Part shown: positions 39,301 through 47,334 of the stretch, in pieces
How the letters are laid out: the number at the start of each line of letters is the position of its first letter
Position numbering within the stretch: the stretch's first letter is position 1
Assembly: GCA_905221615.1 (NCBI GenBank)
Contig: CAJNDT010002802.1
Coordinates: 199,001-263,000 of the forward strand
Reading direction: 5' to 3'
Length of the DNA stretch: 64,000 bases
DNA from: Symbiodinium sp. CCMP2592
Taxonomy: Eukaryota > Sar > Dinophyceae > Suessiales > Symbiodiniaceae
The notes under the pieces: generated by a model
Told to the model about the DNA's origin: nothing
What the model saw: the letters and a program-made list of their open reading frames with translations, nothing else
Databases searched by the model: none
Translations under genes and position numbers: made by a program

Positions 39301-40731
39301 AGACGAGAACAATCAAATCTCACTCAGACCCAAATTGGCTTGCGCCAGATGCTTGAGGGCAAGGATTTGCTTGCTGCACCGGCCAAGGTACCTGAGAAAC
39401 CAACGCCTAACGCAGCTCCATCCGCAAAGGTCAAGGCTTCGCCGACCAAGCCGGATAAAGCAACACCTGTACTACCTCAAAGCAAAGCGAAGAGTCATGC
39501 GAAGACCAAGCCAAAGCCCAAGAAGAAGACGAGGAGTGAGTCAGCGGACAACAGAGGCGACAAGAGCAAGAAGCAAATCCGCTGCAAGTTCCATTTCACA
39601 GATGCAGGGTGTCGAAATGGTGACAAGTGCCCATTCAGTCACTCGAAGAAGACTCCAGAGCGACCCTTTACGCCGAGGACGAGAACTCCAAGTCCATCTG
39701 GAGGAGGAGGAAACAGGATATGCTACTCGTTCAAGAACACAGGCTCGTGCTCAAGAGAGAATTGTCCTTTCAAGCATGAGGCAGCAGCTACCCCAGCTCC
39801 GGAACCAAAGGCAAAAGCTAAAGCCAAATCCGAAGCAAAGGCAGCTCCAGCGAAGCCGAATGCCAAGGCCAAGGCACTCCCTGCGGCACCCGCCATCAGA
39901 TTGTGCCGAAGGTGGAATCCATCAGCCCCGGCTATATGGAAGCGATCTTCAAGACAAGATGAGGAAGAGTCAGATTGTCCATCCGTTGACAGCGACGCTG
40001 ATTCGGATTGTTCAACAGACGACGAATCCTCGGGACCGACTACGTCGACCCGAAAAGAGATCAAGCGTAATGTGACATTCGCCGATGACGTGAAGTTCAT
40101 TTCTTCGTGTCCTAGAAGATCGAAGAAGGACAAAGAGCGGAAGGTGAAGTACGTCGACATGGAAGCGCTTGTCAACGATGAGGATCGCGCCGTGAATTTG
40201 GAATTCGCCAAGCACAAAGCGAGATTGAGGGCACAGATCATGAGAGACATGGTTGACGACGATGATGATCAATGCGGAGATCGAGTTTCATTCGTACGAA
40301 TCCCAGGAACGTCTCGGGTGGAGGAAGTTTCCTTCTACGACGGTGAGGATTCCATCGTTGAGCGTGAACTCGATGCTGCGCACAGCAAGCGGATCATCAA
40401 TCAAGGTGTGTTCAAATGCATGGTTCAACCAGTCATCCTCAAGAAGAAGATCAAGTTTCTCATGGACACTGGGTGTGGCCATGACCTCATATCTCAGAAG
40501 AAGATCGAGAAGCACAGTCTCGAGACACTCGTGACTCCAGAGCCCATATCATTTCAGACAGCAAATGGAATCACCGATACCGATCTCGTGTCGAATTTCC
40601 AGACTGAGTCGTTCGAGGAACCGATCAACGCTTATGTGTTGGATGACACACCGTCGGTGCTTTCCATAGGTAAGAGATGTATGAACTTCAACTACGGGTT
40701 TGTGTGGCCACCCGGAAGGAACCATTCATGA
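36328..40731 (+). CDS. gag-pol: gag and aspartic protease part of the copia polyprotein
   Basis: The first ATG after the 5' LTR opens 1467 codons. Residues 1-160 are Ser/Thr/Lys-rich. About 190-470 is a long coiled coil (KMAVRRMQDAEDRLHQNED; DELSELRKTLKAQEDLQART). About 640-800 is charged, and 800-1010 is a copia gag-like helical domain (ADLYLEVNRKANDYISRPEG; MIITLEYLVKLQYQGDNKLH). Two CCCH zinc fingers (C1086, spacing C-x8-C-x5-C-x3-H; C1132, C-x8-C-x4-C-x3-H) stand where a CCHC knuckle is expected. The protease motif FLMDTGCGHDLIS is at D1380. The frame ends shortly after the protease because one G of a GGG run near 40715 is missing; the copy at 59090 keeps it and reads straight on (WPPGREPFMINPQG). 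Capsid formation and processing are the expected roles. Confidence 0.88.
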   Translation: MNSGSSQDTTMTFGADVAAPAVGESTADDTVVQSVDSSTEDDKGQSSALAIAKAVPKVKAKSLPRASTPSRPTSTGSRTGKAPERRAEASGFQAPRTTSRAKDKGVKTLEKKSRPSSSRSSSARSRTSATRGRDKSMTWNRMVTNQPRDADDLDMTLDTIPARGDASSVTTPAIADGPNAYQELTISQQLEASNLAQQMYYRSQMQEYEGVVQTLMDKIKEMQQEDEGSGIRIEELERQRDHACLAMRHINNVNQEMKRDYETALFRMDEQNSAQQRQAHAVAEELAQQLHVFRTEAATNFVQLEARAQGDGELMAREYERLTHELHEHARENLFLRSNTASSEQALQAMQERFHLVKNQELRAVNEIQGLAGNSAAIDQERLRLRERLGEEEEYRKMAVRRMQDAEDRLHQNEDHARRALPTLHDELSELRKTLKAQEDLQARTRSELEAARNSNYGGATRPSSMPMSSRTTESGWEHVGKEVVPAFSVGGEVRSPEIRSPSQVSPVAKEKFAFSESDKDKNLVMDGIPFTGGNFFTGRNSMPIVADAMPEHYVPGISSPALARSTPSAATLLAYQADFMGKVMRQPCVIDSYANSWRIAGCWDRSPQHLPAPQDLLVSTAFTASTKGNDLIGPPVAYDDSIHEARRRQIEKEVAERYEEKIADLRSEVLKAQKAEQRLRADRDEWRLFAETIQEDNGDDDGDEAGGENEEGEHDDGTGTGYDPPDPPDDDDDDKKRSGGGKPESDPGSHARDPDGDADPEVTEVRISRREADKVTVPPWPTLTHLNNWRSVCTANVLGASADPNHEDWMLWLAPAFNPFPDVEALNDSGHKKFKSVDVKLGIAMVAMLRAGGDKSADLYLEVNRKANDYISRPEGKIIKGRQIIAMMYESFRTHDRLDMIITLEYLVKLQYQGDNKLHTFKQTWLEVLGRMRPEDIPSKTALRDCLYSKIKDSPAMKMELGMHYEHLPYNHEDRSYDNLMKIIDRTIMRRREQSNLTQTQIGLRQMLEGKDLLAAPAKVPEKPTPNAAPSAKVKASPTKPDKATPVLPQSKAKSHAKTKPKPKKKTRSESADNRGDKSKKQIRCKFHFTDAGCRNGDKCPFSHSKKTPERPFTPRTRTPSPSGGGGNRICYSFKNTGSCSRENCPFKHEAAATPAPEPKAKAKAKSEAKAAPAKPNAKAKALPAAPAIRLCRRWNPSAPAIWKRSSRQDEEESDCPSVDSDADSDCSTDDESSGPTTSTRKEIKRNVTFADDVKFISSCPRRSKKDKERKVKYVDMEALVNDEDRAVNLEFAKHKARLRAQIMRDMVDDDDDQCGDRVSFVRIPGTSRVEEVSFYDGEDSIVERELDAAHSKRIINQGVFKCMVQPVILKKKIKFLMDTGCGHDLISQKKIEKHSLETLVTPEPISFQTANGITDTDLVSNFQTESFEEPINAYVLDDTPSVLSIGKRCMNFNYGFVWPPGRNHS

Positions 40732-43700
40732 TCAACCCGCAGGGCAAGAGAATATCTCTGTTCGTGAACGGTGACATCCCGTACATTCGCGCCGGGAGTT
40801 CCAAGTCACTGGTTCATGATGATCCGGAGGCCAAAGCGATCACCGAAATCTTCAAGGGTATACTAACCGCCGGTGATGTTGACGTCAGTGTCGCAGCTGC
40901 CGCTGAAGCTGCACCGAGCGAGATTGAAGCAGAAGAAGAAGGTGACGATCATGAACGACCTCCTGATCCTGAACCCCAAGAACCTCCTATAGAAGAAGTG
41001 CCAGAGTCCGAGGCCGGTCGACCTCCGGACGACGACGAAGGAAAAGGAGTGGGTGAAATTCCATTGGACGGTGATGATGAGGTGATCATTGATGTGGAAG
41101 GCGACGGTGCGCCGAGCCGCAAGGCCAGAGTCGGAACACTGAAAGCCGAAGCCAAGACGTTGGCACATCTGTGTACTCATCGCTACCGCAATCCATATTG
41201 CGAATCGTGCATACGCGCGAAGATGAAGCACTTGCGGACACAACGAGGTGCGTTTCAACGTGTGATCAAACACTGGGGGGATCTTGTGACGTTCGACTTC
41301 CTCGATATGCGCAAGGCCGCCGAAGCAGGTATCGGACTCGATAATGGAGCACGTGAAGTTCTAGTCATCAGAGACATCGCCACCAAAATGATCGCAGCGA
41401 TTCCCACGGCTTCAAGGAATACTGACGAGGTCGTCATGGCCATCAGACGCCTAATGGGAAGACGCAAGATTCATATGGCGTATAGTGATGAAGCACCAGA
41501 GTTCGATTCAGCTATGGCGCAGTTGAAGATCGTGATAGATCATTCCCTTCCAGGGAAACCCAGTAACAATTCACTCGCTGAACGATCAAATCAGGAAGTG
41601 ATCAACACAGTCGCAGCATCCATGCTACACGCCGGATTACCCGCCCAATACTGGTCCTTTGCGCTGAATTGCGTGATGCAGAACCTCAACATCGAAGACG
41701 TGGAGGGCGATGGTGATTCAGCATGGAAACGTATGACTGGAAAGGACTTCGAGGGAAAAGCCATACCCTTTGGGGCCAAAGTCTTCTTCAAGCCTACGGA
41801 TACAAGGCCGAAGACATATGGCAACAAGTTCGATCCAAAGGGGATCCCAGGCATTTTCGCCGGATACATCATCACTGCTGGTCAAGGATGGTCCAAGAAG
41901 TATCGCGTGTGGGACATGAAGGAATTTGCCAATGCGAACTTGTCAATGGACGCATCTGTTCCCAGGAAGTTGATGAGACCGTACGAGACAGAAGTTATCT
42001 ACTTCCCAGAGGAGATAACGTTTCCCCTGAAAGCCGAGTACGAGAGGATGAACTCAACCATTGAGGGACTCAGGGACAACGTTGACCTCGCTGGCAAGGA
42101 GATAAAAGACGTCGATGACGGGGATGACGGTCCGCCTGGAGGAAATGGTGGCAACGGGGATGATGATGATCAAGATGGTCTTCTTCCTCCACCGGATCCC
42201 GGAGAAGATCCCGACTTACAGGACATAGATCCATCTGACATAGAGACGGAGCCGTCTGGCGAAGTCTTCAAGTCAGCAGAACATGAAGCTATTGATGCTA
42301 TAGGAGACAAAAGACTCGAAGAACTAGACGAAGAACTAGGTCTACGTGCAGCACCGCCTCCTTCTGAACCAAAGGTCACTGGAAAAGATCGACGATCGCC
42401 CCGCGAAGTCGGTCCAACCGGTAGACTCATCCCCGAAGGAGACATCGAAGAACCTGGAGAGATTATCAAGATCTTGAAAGAAAAGAAGTTGGCTCCCGAG
42501 GAGATTGAACATTGGAGTACGGGGAAGAAAGGGGACGGCATTGTATATCTCACTGATGATGGTGAAGCCTGCAAGATCGATAAAAGGGGAGTTCCGTACA
42601 AGATCCGAAGTGATGGTCGACGAACACTTCCTACACGGCGACCGATCCATTCCTATTCTCCGGAAGCATGGAAGAAAATGAGTGAAGCGGAGAAGAAGGC
42701 AGCGTACAAGAAAGAAAAGCGAGACAAAGCTCGAGTTGCCAAGAAAGACCGGAAGAAGGCTGTGATAGGAAAGAAAATAGTCACCAAGATTTTGGACAAC
42801 ATGATCTTTCCCAAGATTGTTCCATGTGAAGAAATTGATCTGCAACTCAACGTGTCCATTGACGACGACGATGGATGGTCCTGGGCACAGTCCTATGTGG
42901 ATCAATACACACAAGAACAATTCTTGGCAGACGTCGTGCCGGCCGTTCCGGCGCACATGGTCATGGATGACAACTGGATTCCGTCTATGCCGTGTACGAC
43001 TTCTCACAGAAACGTACATCGGGAAAAGAATCAGGCAGGAGGATCATGCTTCAATGCCATGGTCACTCGACCCGTCACACGCAAGGAGATGGTCAACAAC
43101 CCCAAGGCCATGGAAGCTTTCATGAAAGAATGGAAGGGATTGTGGGACCAAGAGGTGTTTGATTTCTCAACTACGCGTGAATATGACGACGTCGTCGCTG
43201 AGGCAAAGAAGAAAGGTGAGAAAGTACATATGGCGCGAGTACATGGACTGATATACGAGAAGAACTATCAGCTCAAAGAGGACGATCCTGCCAGGAAGTT
43301 CAAAGGGCGAGGTGTACTACTCGGTGATCAGGTCAAAGACCAGAACATGGAAGCCGCATTGTTTCAGGATTTGGGGAATTCCCCGGCTACGTTTGACGCC
43401 TCACGGTGGGCAGATTATTACGGATGCCTTCCTGGCAACGATGTCCAGATGGCGGATGCTATCCAAGCATACATTCAGGCGAGACTATCGGGCACTCCAT
43501 GTTGGGTTGAACTGCCTGATGAAGCCTGGCATCCATCTGCGAAACGGCATAAATTCCGTAGACCTGTGTGTCGCCTGATCAAAGCTCTATATGGACATCC
43601 TGACGCAGGAACCATGTGGGAACAACATTGCCATACCGCGGTACAGAAAGTAGGATTCAAGCCGATTGGCGACGAATGGCCATCATTGTATTTCCACCCG

Positions 43701-45338
43701 CAGATGAAGCTCTTACTTGTCATCTACGTGGATGATCTCAAGATGGCAGGACCCAAAGAGAATCTACCCAAGGGTTGGGACATGCTGCGCCAAGAACTTC
43801 GATTGGAAGAAGAAACGCCACTAGGTTTGTATCTGGGTTGTCGCATCTCCAAGGGCGAGGCAACGTTGCATGACAAAACGAAGGTGCAGACCGTTACCTA
43901 CGACATGGAGACGTACCTGGACATGACAGTCAAGAAGTACTGCGACGTGACTGGGTTCGATCCGACAAAATTCAAGACGGTACCATCGCCGAGTCCGGCT
44001 GAGGAGACTAAGAATCACCCAGCTCGCGCTCCGGCACAGTCAGGTAAAAGCCATCGATGCACGTGGTGTGGACACACCATGCCTGTTGATAAGGATGGTC
44101 GGCTTGTTCCGCCTCCACCTATTCCCAAGGCGCCAGAGGAAGAGGAGATCAACGAGGCTAATCGCGGTGCACTTGCTCCGCAGGCAGCAAGCATTCTCAT
44201 GAAATTGCTTTATGCCGCGCGCATTTGCCGCTTTGATCTTCTGCGCAGTATCAACAATCTCGCACGCAAGATCACGAAATGGACCAAGAAGGAGGATGCT
44301 CTTCTTCATCATCTCATGGCCTATGTGCACCAGTCCAAACATCACATGATGATTGGATGGGTCGGGAACTCCTTGGAGGACTCGTCCATCGGGCTGTTTG
44401 CAGATGCGGACTATGCAGGTTGTGGAGAAAGTTTGAAATCTACCTCCGGTGCTCACTTGCACATTCAAGGTTCTCACACAAGATTTCCCTTGGCGGGACT
44501 TAGCAAAAGGCAGGGGTGCTTGAGTCATTCCACACCTGAGGCCGAGATTGTCGCGGCCGACTTTGCCATGTCACGTCTTGGATTGCCTGCTATCACGTTG
44601 TGGCAGCAGCTTGGGGGGCAAGACCCCAACTTCGTCTTCTACGACGACAACCAGACCATGATCGGGGTGATTCGCACGGGCAAGAATCCGACTATGCGTC
44701 ACTTGGAACGTACCCACGGCATCTGCATTGGCTGGATGCATTCTATCTTTCAGGAAGGCTACGTTTCTCTTGCCTATGAGGTCACTGCCAAGATGTCAGC
44801 GGACATACACACCAAGTCGTTCAAGGATTCTGTGTCCTGGACACACGCGTGTCAGCTCATCAACATTTTTCCGCCGGCCCTCATTGGCTCCCAAGAGATT
44901 ATGGATCTGATGCGCCCTACTCATACACAAAGCACGGATGAGAAGGGCCAACAGCATTACTCGTTCAAGAGCGAGGTGCCTTGTTTTCCTTACACGCAGA
45001 CGCCGATCCTCCCTCAGGTGTTGTATCGCGCTGGATTGTCGAGTAAGGAAGGCTTGCAAGAACATGACAGTGTGGACCCCATCCTGGTTGTCAAGTTCCC
45101 GCGCATGTTGCGGGGGCCGCCTTCCGCGTTGCCGCCTGGTCGTTACCTTCGGTCGACTTGGATTCTTCGTGAAGGGCAGTGGCACCAGATGGAGGACCGT
45201 GCTGCTATCCTTGACACAACCGGGCAAGTTCGACCGCTATGTGGAGCGTGCTGTGTTTCAGTACCATCCGGTACGGGGGCATTTGCGCCCAGCCGCTATT
45301 GCGGACGTCCTTGCGCCGCCGTTTTTGCCTCCTCCTGA
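40677..45338 (+). CDS. gag-pol: copia pol: integrase, reverse transcriptase, RNase H
   Basis: Continuation of gag after a one-base deletion; the nominal first residues are out of frame and real coding starts at EPFMINPQGKRISLF. After an acidic linker comes an integrase zinc site (HLCTH...CESC), then the catalytic core (D207 in TFDFLDM, D271 in AYSDEAPEF, E302 in SLAERSNQE; 30 residues lie between the second Asp and Glu, shorter than the usual 35). An acidic/basic linker carries the lysine cluster KKAAYKKEKRDKARVAKKDR. The copia RT has YVDDLKMAG at 1017, an unusual CTWCGH insertion follows, and RNase H has ADADYAGC, STPEAEIVAAD and ADIHTKSF. An extra base near 45212 shifts the frame so the ORF ends at 45338; the second copy reads on into the extension. 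Confidence 0.92.
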   Translation: MYELQLRVCVATRKEPFMINPQGKRISLFVNGDIPYIRAGSSKSLVHDDPEAKAITEIFKGILTAGDVDVSVAAAAEAAPSEIEAEEEGDDHERPPDPEPQEPPIEEVPESEAGRPPDDDEGKGVGEIPLDGDDEVIIDVEGDGAPSRKARVGTLKAEAKTLAHLCTHRYRNPYCESCIRAKMKHLRTQRGAFQRVIKHWGDLVTFDFLDMRKAAEAGIGLDNGAREVLVIRDIATKMIAAIPTASRNTDEVVMAIRRLMGRRKIHMAYSDEAPEFDSAMAQLKIVIDHSLPGKPSNNSLAERSNQEVINTVAASMLHAGLPAQYWSFALNCVMQNLNIEDVEGDGDSAWKRMTGKDFEGKAIPFGAKVFFKPTDTRPKTYGNKFDPKGIPGIFAGYIITAGQGWSKKYRVWDMKEFANANLSMDASVPRKLMRPYETEVIYFPEEITFPLKAEYERMNSTIEGLRDNVDLAGKEIKDVDDGDDGPPGGNGGNGDDDDQDGLLPPPDPGEDPDLQDIDPSDIETEPSGEVFKSAEHEAIDAIGDKRLEELDEELGLRAAPPPSEPKVTGKDRRSPREVGPTGRLIPEGDIEEPGEIIKILKEKKLAPEEIEHWSTGKKGDGIVYLTDDGEACKIDKRGVPYKIRSDGRRTLPTRRPIHSYSPEAWKKMSEAEKKAAYKKEKRDKARVAKKDRKKAVIGKKIVTKILDNMIFPKIVPCEEIDLQLNVSIDDDDGWSWAQSYVDQYTQEQFLADVVPAVPAHMVMDDNWIPSMPCTTSHRNVHREKNQAGGSCFNAMVTRPVTRKEMVNNPKAMEAFMKEWKGLWDQEVFDFSTTREYDDVVAEAKKKGEKVHMARVHGLIYEKNYQLKEDDPARKFKGRGVLLGDQVKDQNMEAALFQDLGNSPATFDASRWADYYGCLPGNDVQMADAIQAYIQARLSGTPCWVELPDEAWHPSAKRHKFRRPVCRLIKALYGHPDAGTMWEQHCHTAVQKVGFKPIGDEWPSLYFHPQMKLLLVIYVDDLKMAGPKENLPKGWDMLRQELRLEEETPLGLYLGCRISKGEATLHDKTKVQTVTYDMETYLDMTVKKYCDVTGFDPTKFKTVPSPSPAEETKNHPARAPAQSGKSHRCTWCGHTMPVDKDGRLVPPPPIPKAPEEEEINEANRGALAPQAASILMKLLYAARICRFDLLRSINNLARKITKWTKKEDALLHHLMAYVHQSKHHMMIGWVGNSLEDSSIGLFADADYAGCGESLKSTSGAHLHIQGSHTRFPLAGLSKRQGCLSHSTPEAEIVAADFAMSRLGLPAITLWQQLGGQDPNFVFYDDNQTMIGVIRTGKNPTMRHLERTHGICIGWMHSIFQEGYVSLAYEVTAKMSADIHTKSFKDSVSWTHACQLINIFPPALIGSQEIMDLMRPTHTQSTDEKGQQHYSFKSEVPCFPYTQTPILPQVLYRAGLSSKEGLQEHDSVDPILVVKFPRMLRGPPSALPPGRYLRSTWILREGQWHQMEDRAAILDTTGQVRPLCGACCVSVPSGTGAFAPSRYCGRPCAAVFASS

Positions 45339-45942
45339 ACCGCCTTTGGGCCAGTCTTATGTGCGCGCCCTGCCCGCCAAATGGCGAGCGGTGGTTGTCA
45401 CACTGGCGCGTGCCATCCATGGGGGGTACCAGGGCTTTACATTACCTCTTTGTTTCAACGGCCAGTCCAAAAGTCAAGCCTCCCAATTCGGCTATGACCA
45501 ATGGTCGTCAGTGTACGAGGATGTATGGCATGATGCGGCTGAACAGAAAAGGGAATATCAAGGATATGATGGAGCAATTGTGCCTCACGTGGTCAATTTC
45601 GCCGAAAACAAACCCAAGGAGGGCCTGGTGATCCAATTCCTCGACCACGATGGAGGGTTGGTCCATACTTACAAGAATCCTTACAGCCGGTGGAAATACC
45701 GTATCACTATCAAAGATGCTCCAAAGGCAGTGACGGTGTGGACATTGGTAGGAGTCGATGAGGAGAACTGGTGGAATGAGTATGCTCCTGGCAAGGACTG
45801 CATTGCGCAGCATGCTCCCGATTCTCACTACGACCCTGGGATGCAAGTGAATGTTCTGAGTATGGGGCGAGAAGTTGACGACGCCATGTGTGCCTACCTC
45901 TTCGATGTGGTGGAAGCAAGGAAAACAACCCTAACTCCGTGA
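45213..45942 (+). CDS. C-terminal extension of copia pol, unknown domain
   Basis: In the second copy this sequence is fused in frame to RNase H (LDQPGKFDRYVERAVFQYHP); here an extra base just upstream separates it. About 240 residues: a Pro-rich segment (VLAPPFLPPPEPPLGQSYVR), then a globular part with WRAVVVTLARAIHGGYQGF, YDQWSSVYEDVWHDAAEQ, VVNFAENKPKEGLVIQF and VTVWTLVGVDEENWWNEYAP. The frame is open from 44938, but the part before 45213 is a shadow of pol. No family was recognised; its place after RNase H is where some retroelements carry an env-like or captured domain. It ends 55 bases past the nominal start of the next ORF, in another frame. Confidence 0.6.
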
Positions 45943-47222
45943 TCTTCATTGGCGCAGGGGTGTTGGGCAAGAATTCGTGGCTGAGTCGGAAAATCGCTGA
46001 CAACCCTGAAAGGGCCAAATTGCGGACAGACTACCCATGGGGGGAGGTCGTCCAAAGAATTGCGCGCAGAGCGGCATCATGGGGGTTCCAAATCATCATC
46101 GAAGTACCTCCTCGAGTACCAGTCCAGGAAACCAAGCAGTACAAGGGACTTCAGGAAGATGCCATGTGGAAGAGCATCAAGATCCAAGGATGCACTCACG
46201 GGCAACGTTATACCTTTCGGGATCCTGTATCTCCCGGAACCGCCGTTGAGCTCGGCTACTGCAAGGATGAATGGGAGTACATTGCCGCAAACGTCGCGTT
46301 GCATCCTAAGTCGTCTGACGTGTGCTCGTCCAAACATTTGCACATGACCGATTCGGACGCTAAGGATCGATCTGATAAATGCGAGTTGACTAGCCAAATC
46401 TCCAGGAGATTGCTTAAAGCCTTGAAATTTCAGGCAACGGGCGATGGGAGATTGGTAGCCATGCCGTCGAAGGCTGGTGGACGAAAGCCTGACCGCATGA
46501 TTGTTGACCTCTGTGGCTTGGGCAATGGCTACGCCGTGCCTAAGTCCACTAAGGGATGCGCTCGCATAACTTGCAAGGAGCTGATTGGCTCTAAGGCCGA
46601 TGAGGACAGCCTTATCGGTGCGATGAAGGATGCGTGCCGGAATGACCTGCGCACACCTGTGCTATTCGTGGCATCGCTTTTGCGATCAGGTGCTGGTCCT
46701 GGAAGTAGTGAAGGGGCTTGCGTGGGGGGTGAGAAACGTTCCGGTGGGAAGTACAAGGTTTTCAGAAGTGTCTTGAAATCTCTCAAACGCCTGCTGAAGA
46801 AGTGTGCGGAATTTTCCGACGTCTATTTTTCGCTTGACATGCCTTCTTCATGTTCATGTTGGTCTTGGCCAGAGTTGCATGCTCTTGTTTCAAGTGGCAA
46901 GGTGACGAAGGTTAAGATTGATGACCATGTTGGTGCTGGTGGCGATGGTGGTGGACGCAGGATCATGTTCTCTAACATGCCTGAAGCGGATCGTTTGATG
47001 GTGAGACTGGATGATTGCTTGGACCATGAATCGAAGAGCAGTTTGTCGCAGCGCATTGATGTTTCATGGCGGTCGATTGCGAGGAATGTTCGCAGCCTTG
47101 TTCGAGCTCATGTCAGTGTCAGTCATGATGCACATGAATCTGAGGACATTGCATGGCAGCAACATCAGTGTGTAGACGCTGATGAAGGGGCTATTAGACA
47201 GCCCCAACTAAGGAACAACTAA
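45888..47222 (+). CDS. copia accessory ORF, 444 aa, unknown
   Basis: Globular product with VIFIGAGVLGKNSWLSRKIA, IIIEVPPRVPVQETKQYKGL, a Cys-bearing stretch, MIVDLCGLGNGYAVPKST, and a segment with DVYFSLDMPSSCSCWSWPEL followed by LVSSGKVTKVKIDDHVGAG. This last part recalls a recurring block in dinoflagellate retroelement polyproteins (a Pro-Ser/Asn-Cys-x-x-Trp motif plus a later Gly-rich loop), an impression from memory and not a named domain. The GAGVLG loop could suggest a nucleotide-binding fold, but this is weak. The first 15 codons overlap the end of the pol extension and look out of frame, so the two may once have been one frame. A 112-base spacer separates it from the next ORF. Confidence 0.6.
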   Translation: MCLPLRCGGSKENNPNSVIFIGAGVLGKNSWLSRKIADNPERAKLRTDYPWGEVVQRIARRAASWGFQIIIEVPPRVPVQETKQYKGLQEDAMWKSIKIQGCTHGQRYTFRDPVSPGTAVELGYCKDEWEYIAANVALHPKSSDVCSSKHLHMTDSDAKDRSDKCELTSQISRRLLKALKFQATGDGRLVAMPSKAGGRKPDRMIVDLCGLGNGYAVPKSTKGCARITCKELIGSKADEDSLIGAMKDACRNDLRTPVLFVASLLRSGAGPGSSEGACVGGEKRSGGKYKVFRSVLKSLKRLLKKCAEFSDVYFSLDMPSSCSCWSWPELHALVSSGKVTKVKIDDHVGAGGDGGGRRIMFSNMPEADRLMVRLDDCLDHESKSSLSQRIDVSWRSIARNVRSLVRAHVSVSHDAHESEDIAWQQHQCVDADEGAIRQPQLRNN

Positions 47223-47334
47223 GGTCTGACCAGACGGATCGGGGAAGGGTGCCTCTTACGGAGAACCCGGAACCGTGAAGTCGAGTAGGGTGTAGGGACT
47301 TCTCTCCTACGGAGGAAGGACCGAACCCCGAGCC
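47223..47334 (+). promoter_or_regulatory. 112-base spacer before the 1698-aa ORF
   Basis: The only clear noncoding gap between extra ORFs of the copia element. It contains CTCTTACGGAGAACCCGGAA and CTCTCCTACGGAGGAAGGA, a near-repeated CTnnTACGGAG block. It could hold a trans-splice acceptor (several AGs) or a re-initiation signal; nothing decides. Confidence 0.25.

Noticed and set aside
40700-40731. Programmed frameshift between gag and pol
   Set aside because: The second copy has one more G and reads through, so a mutation explains the break.
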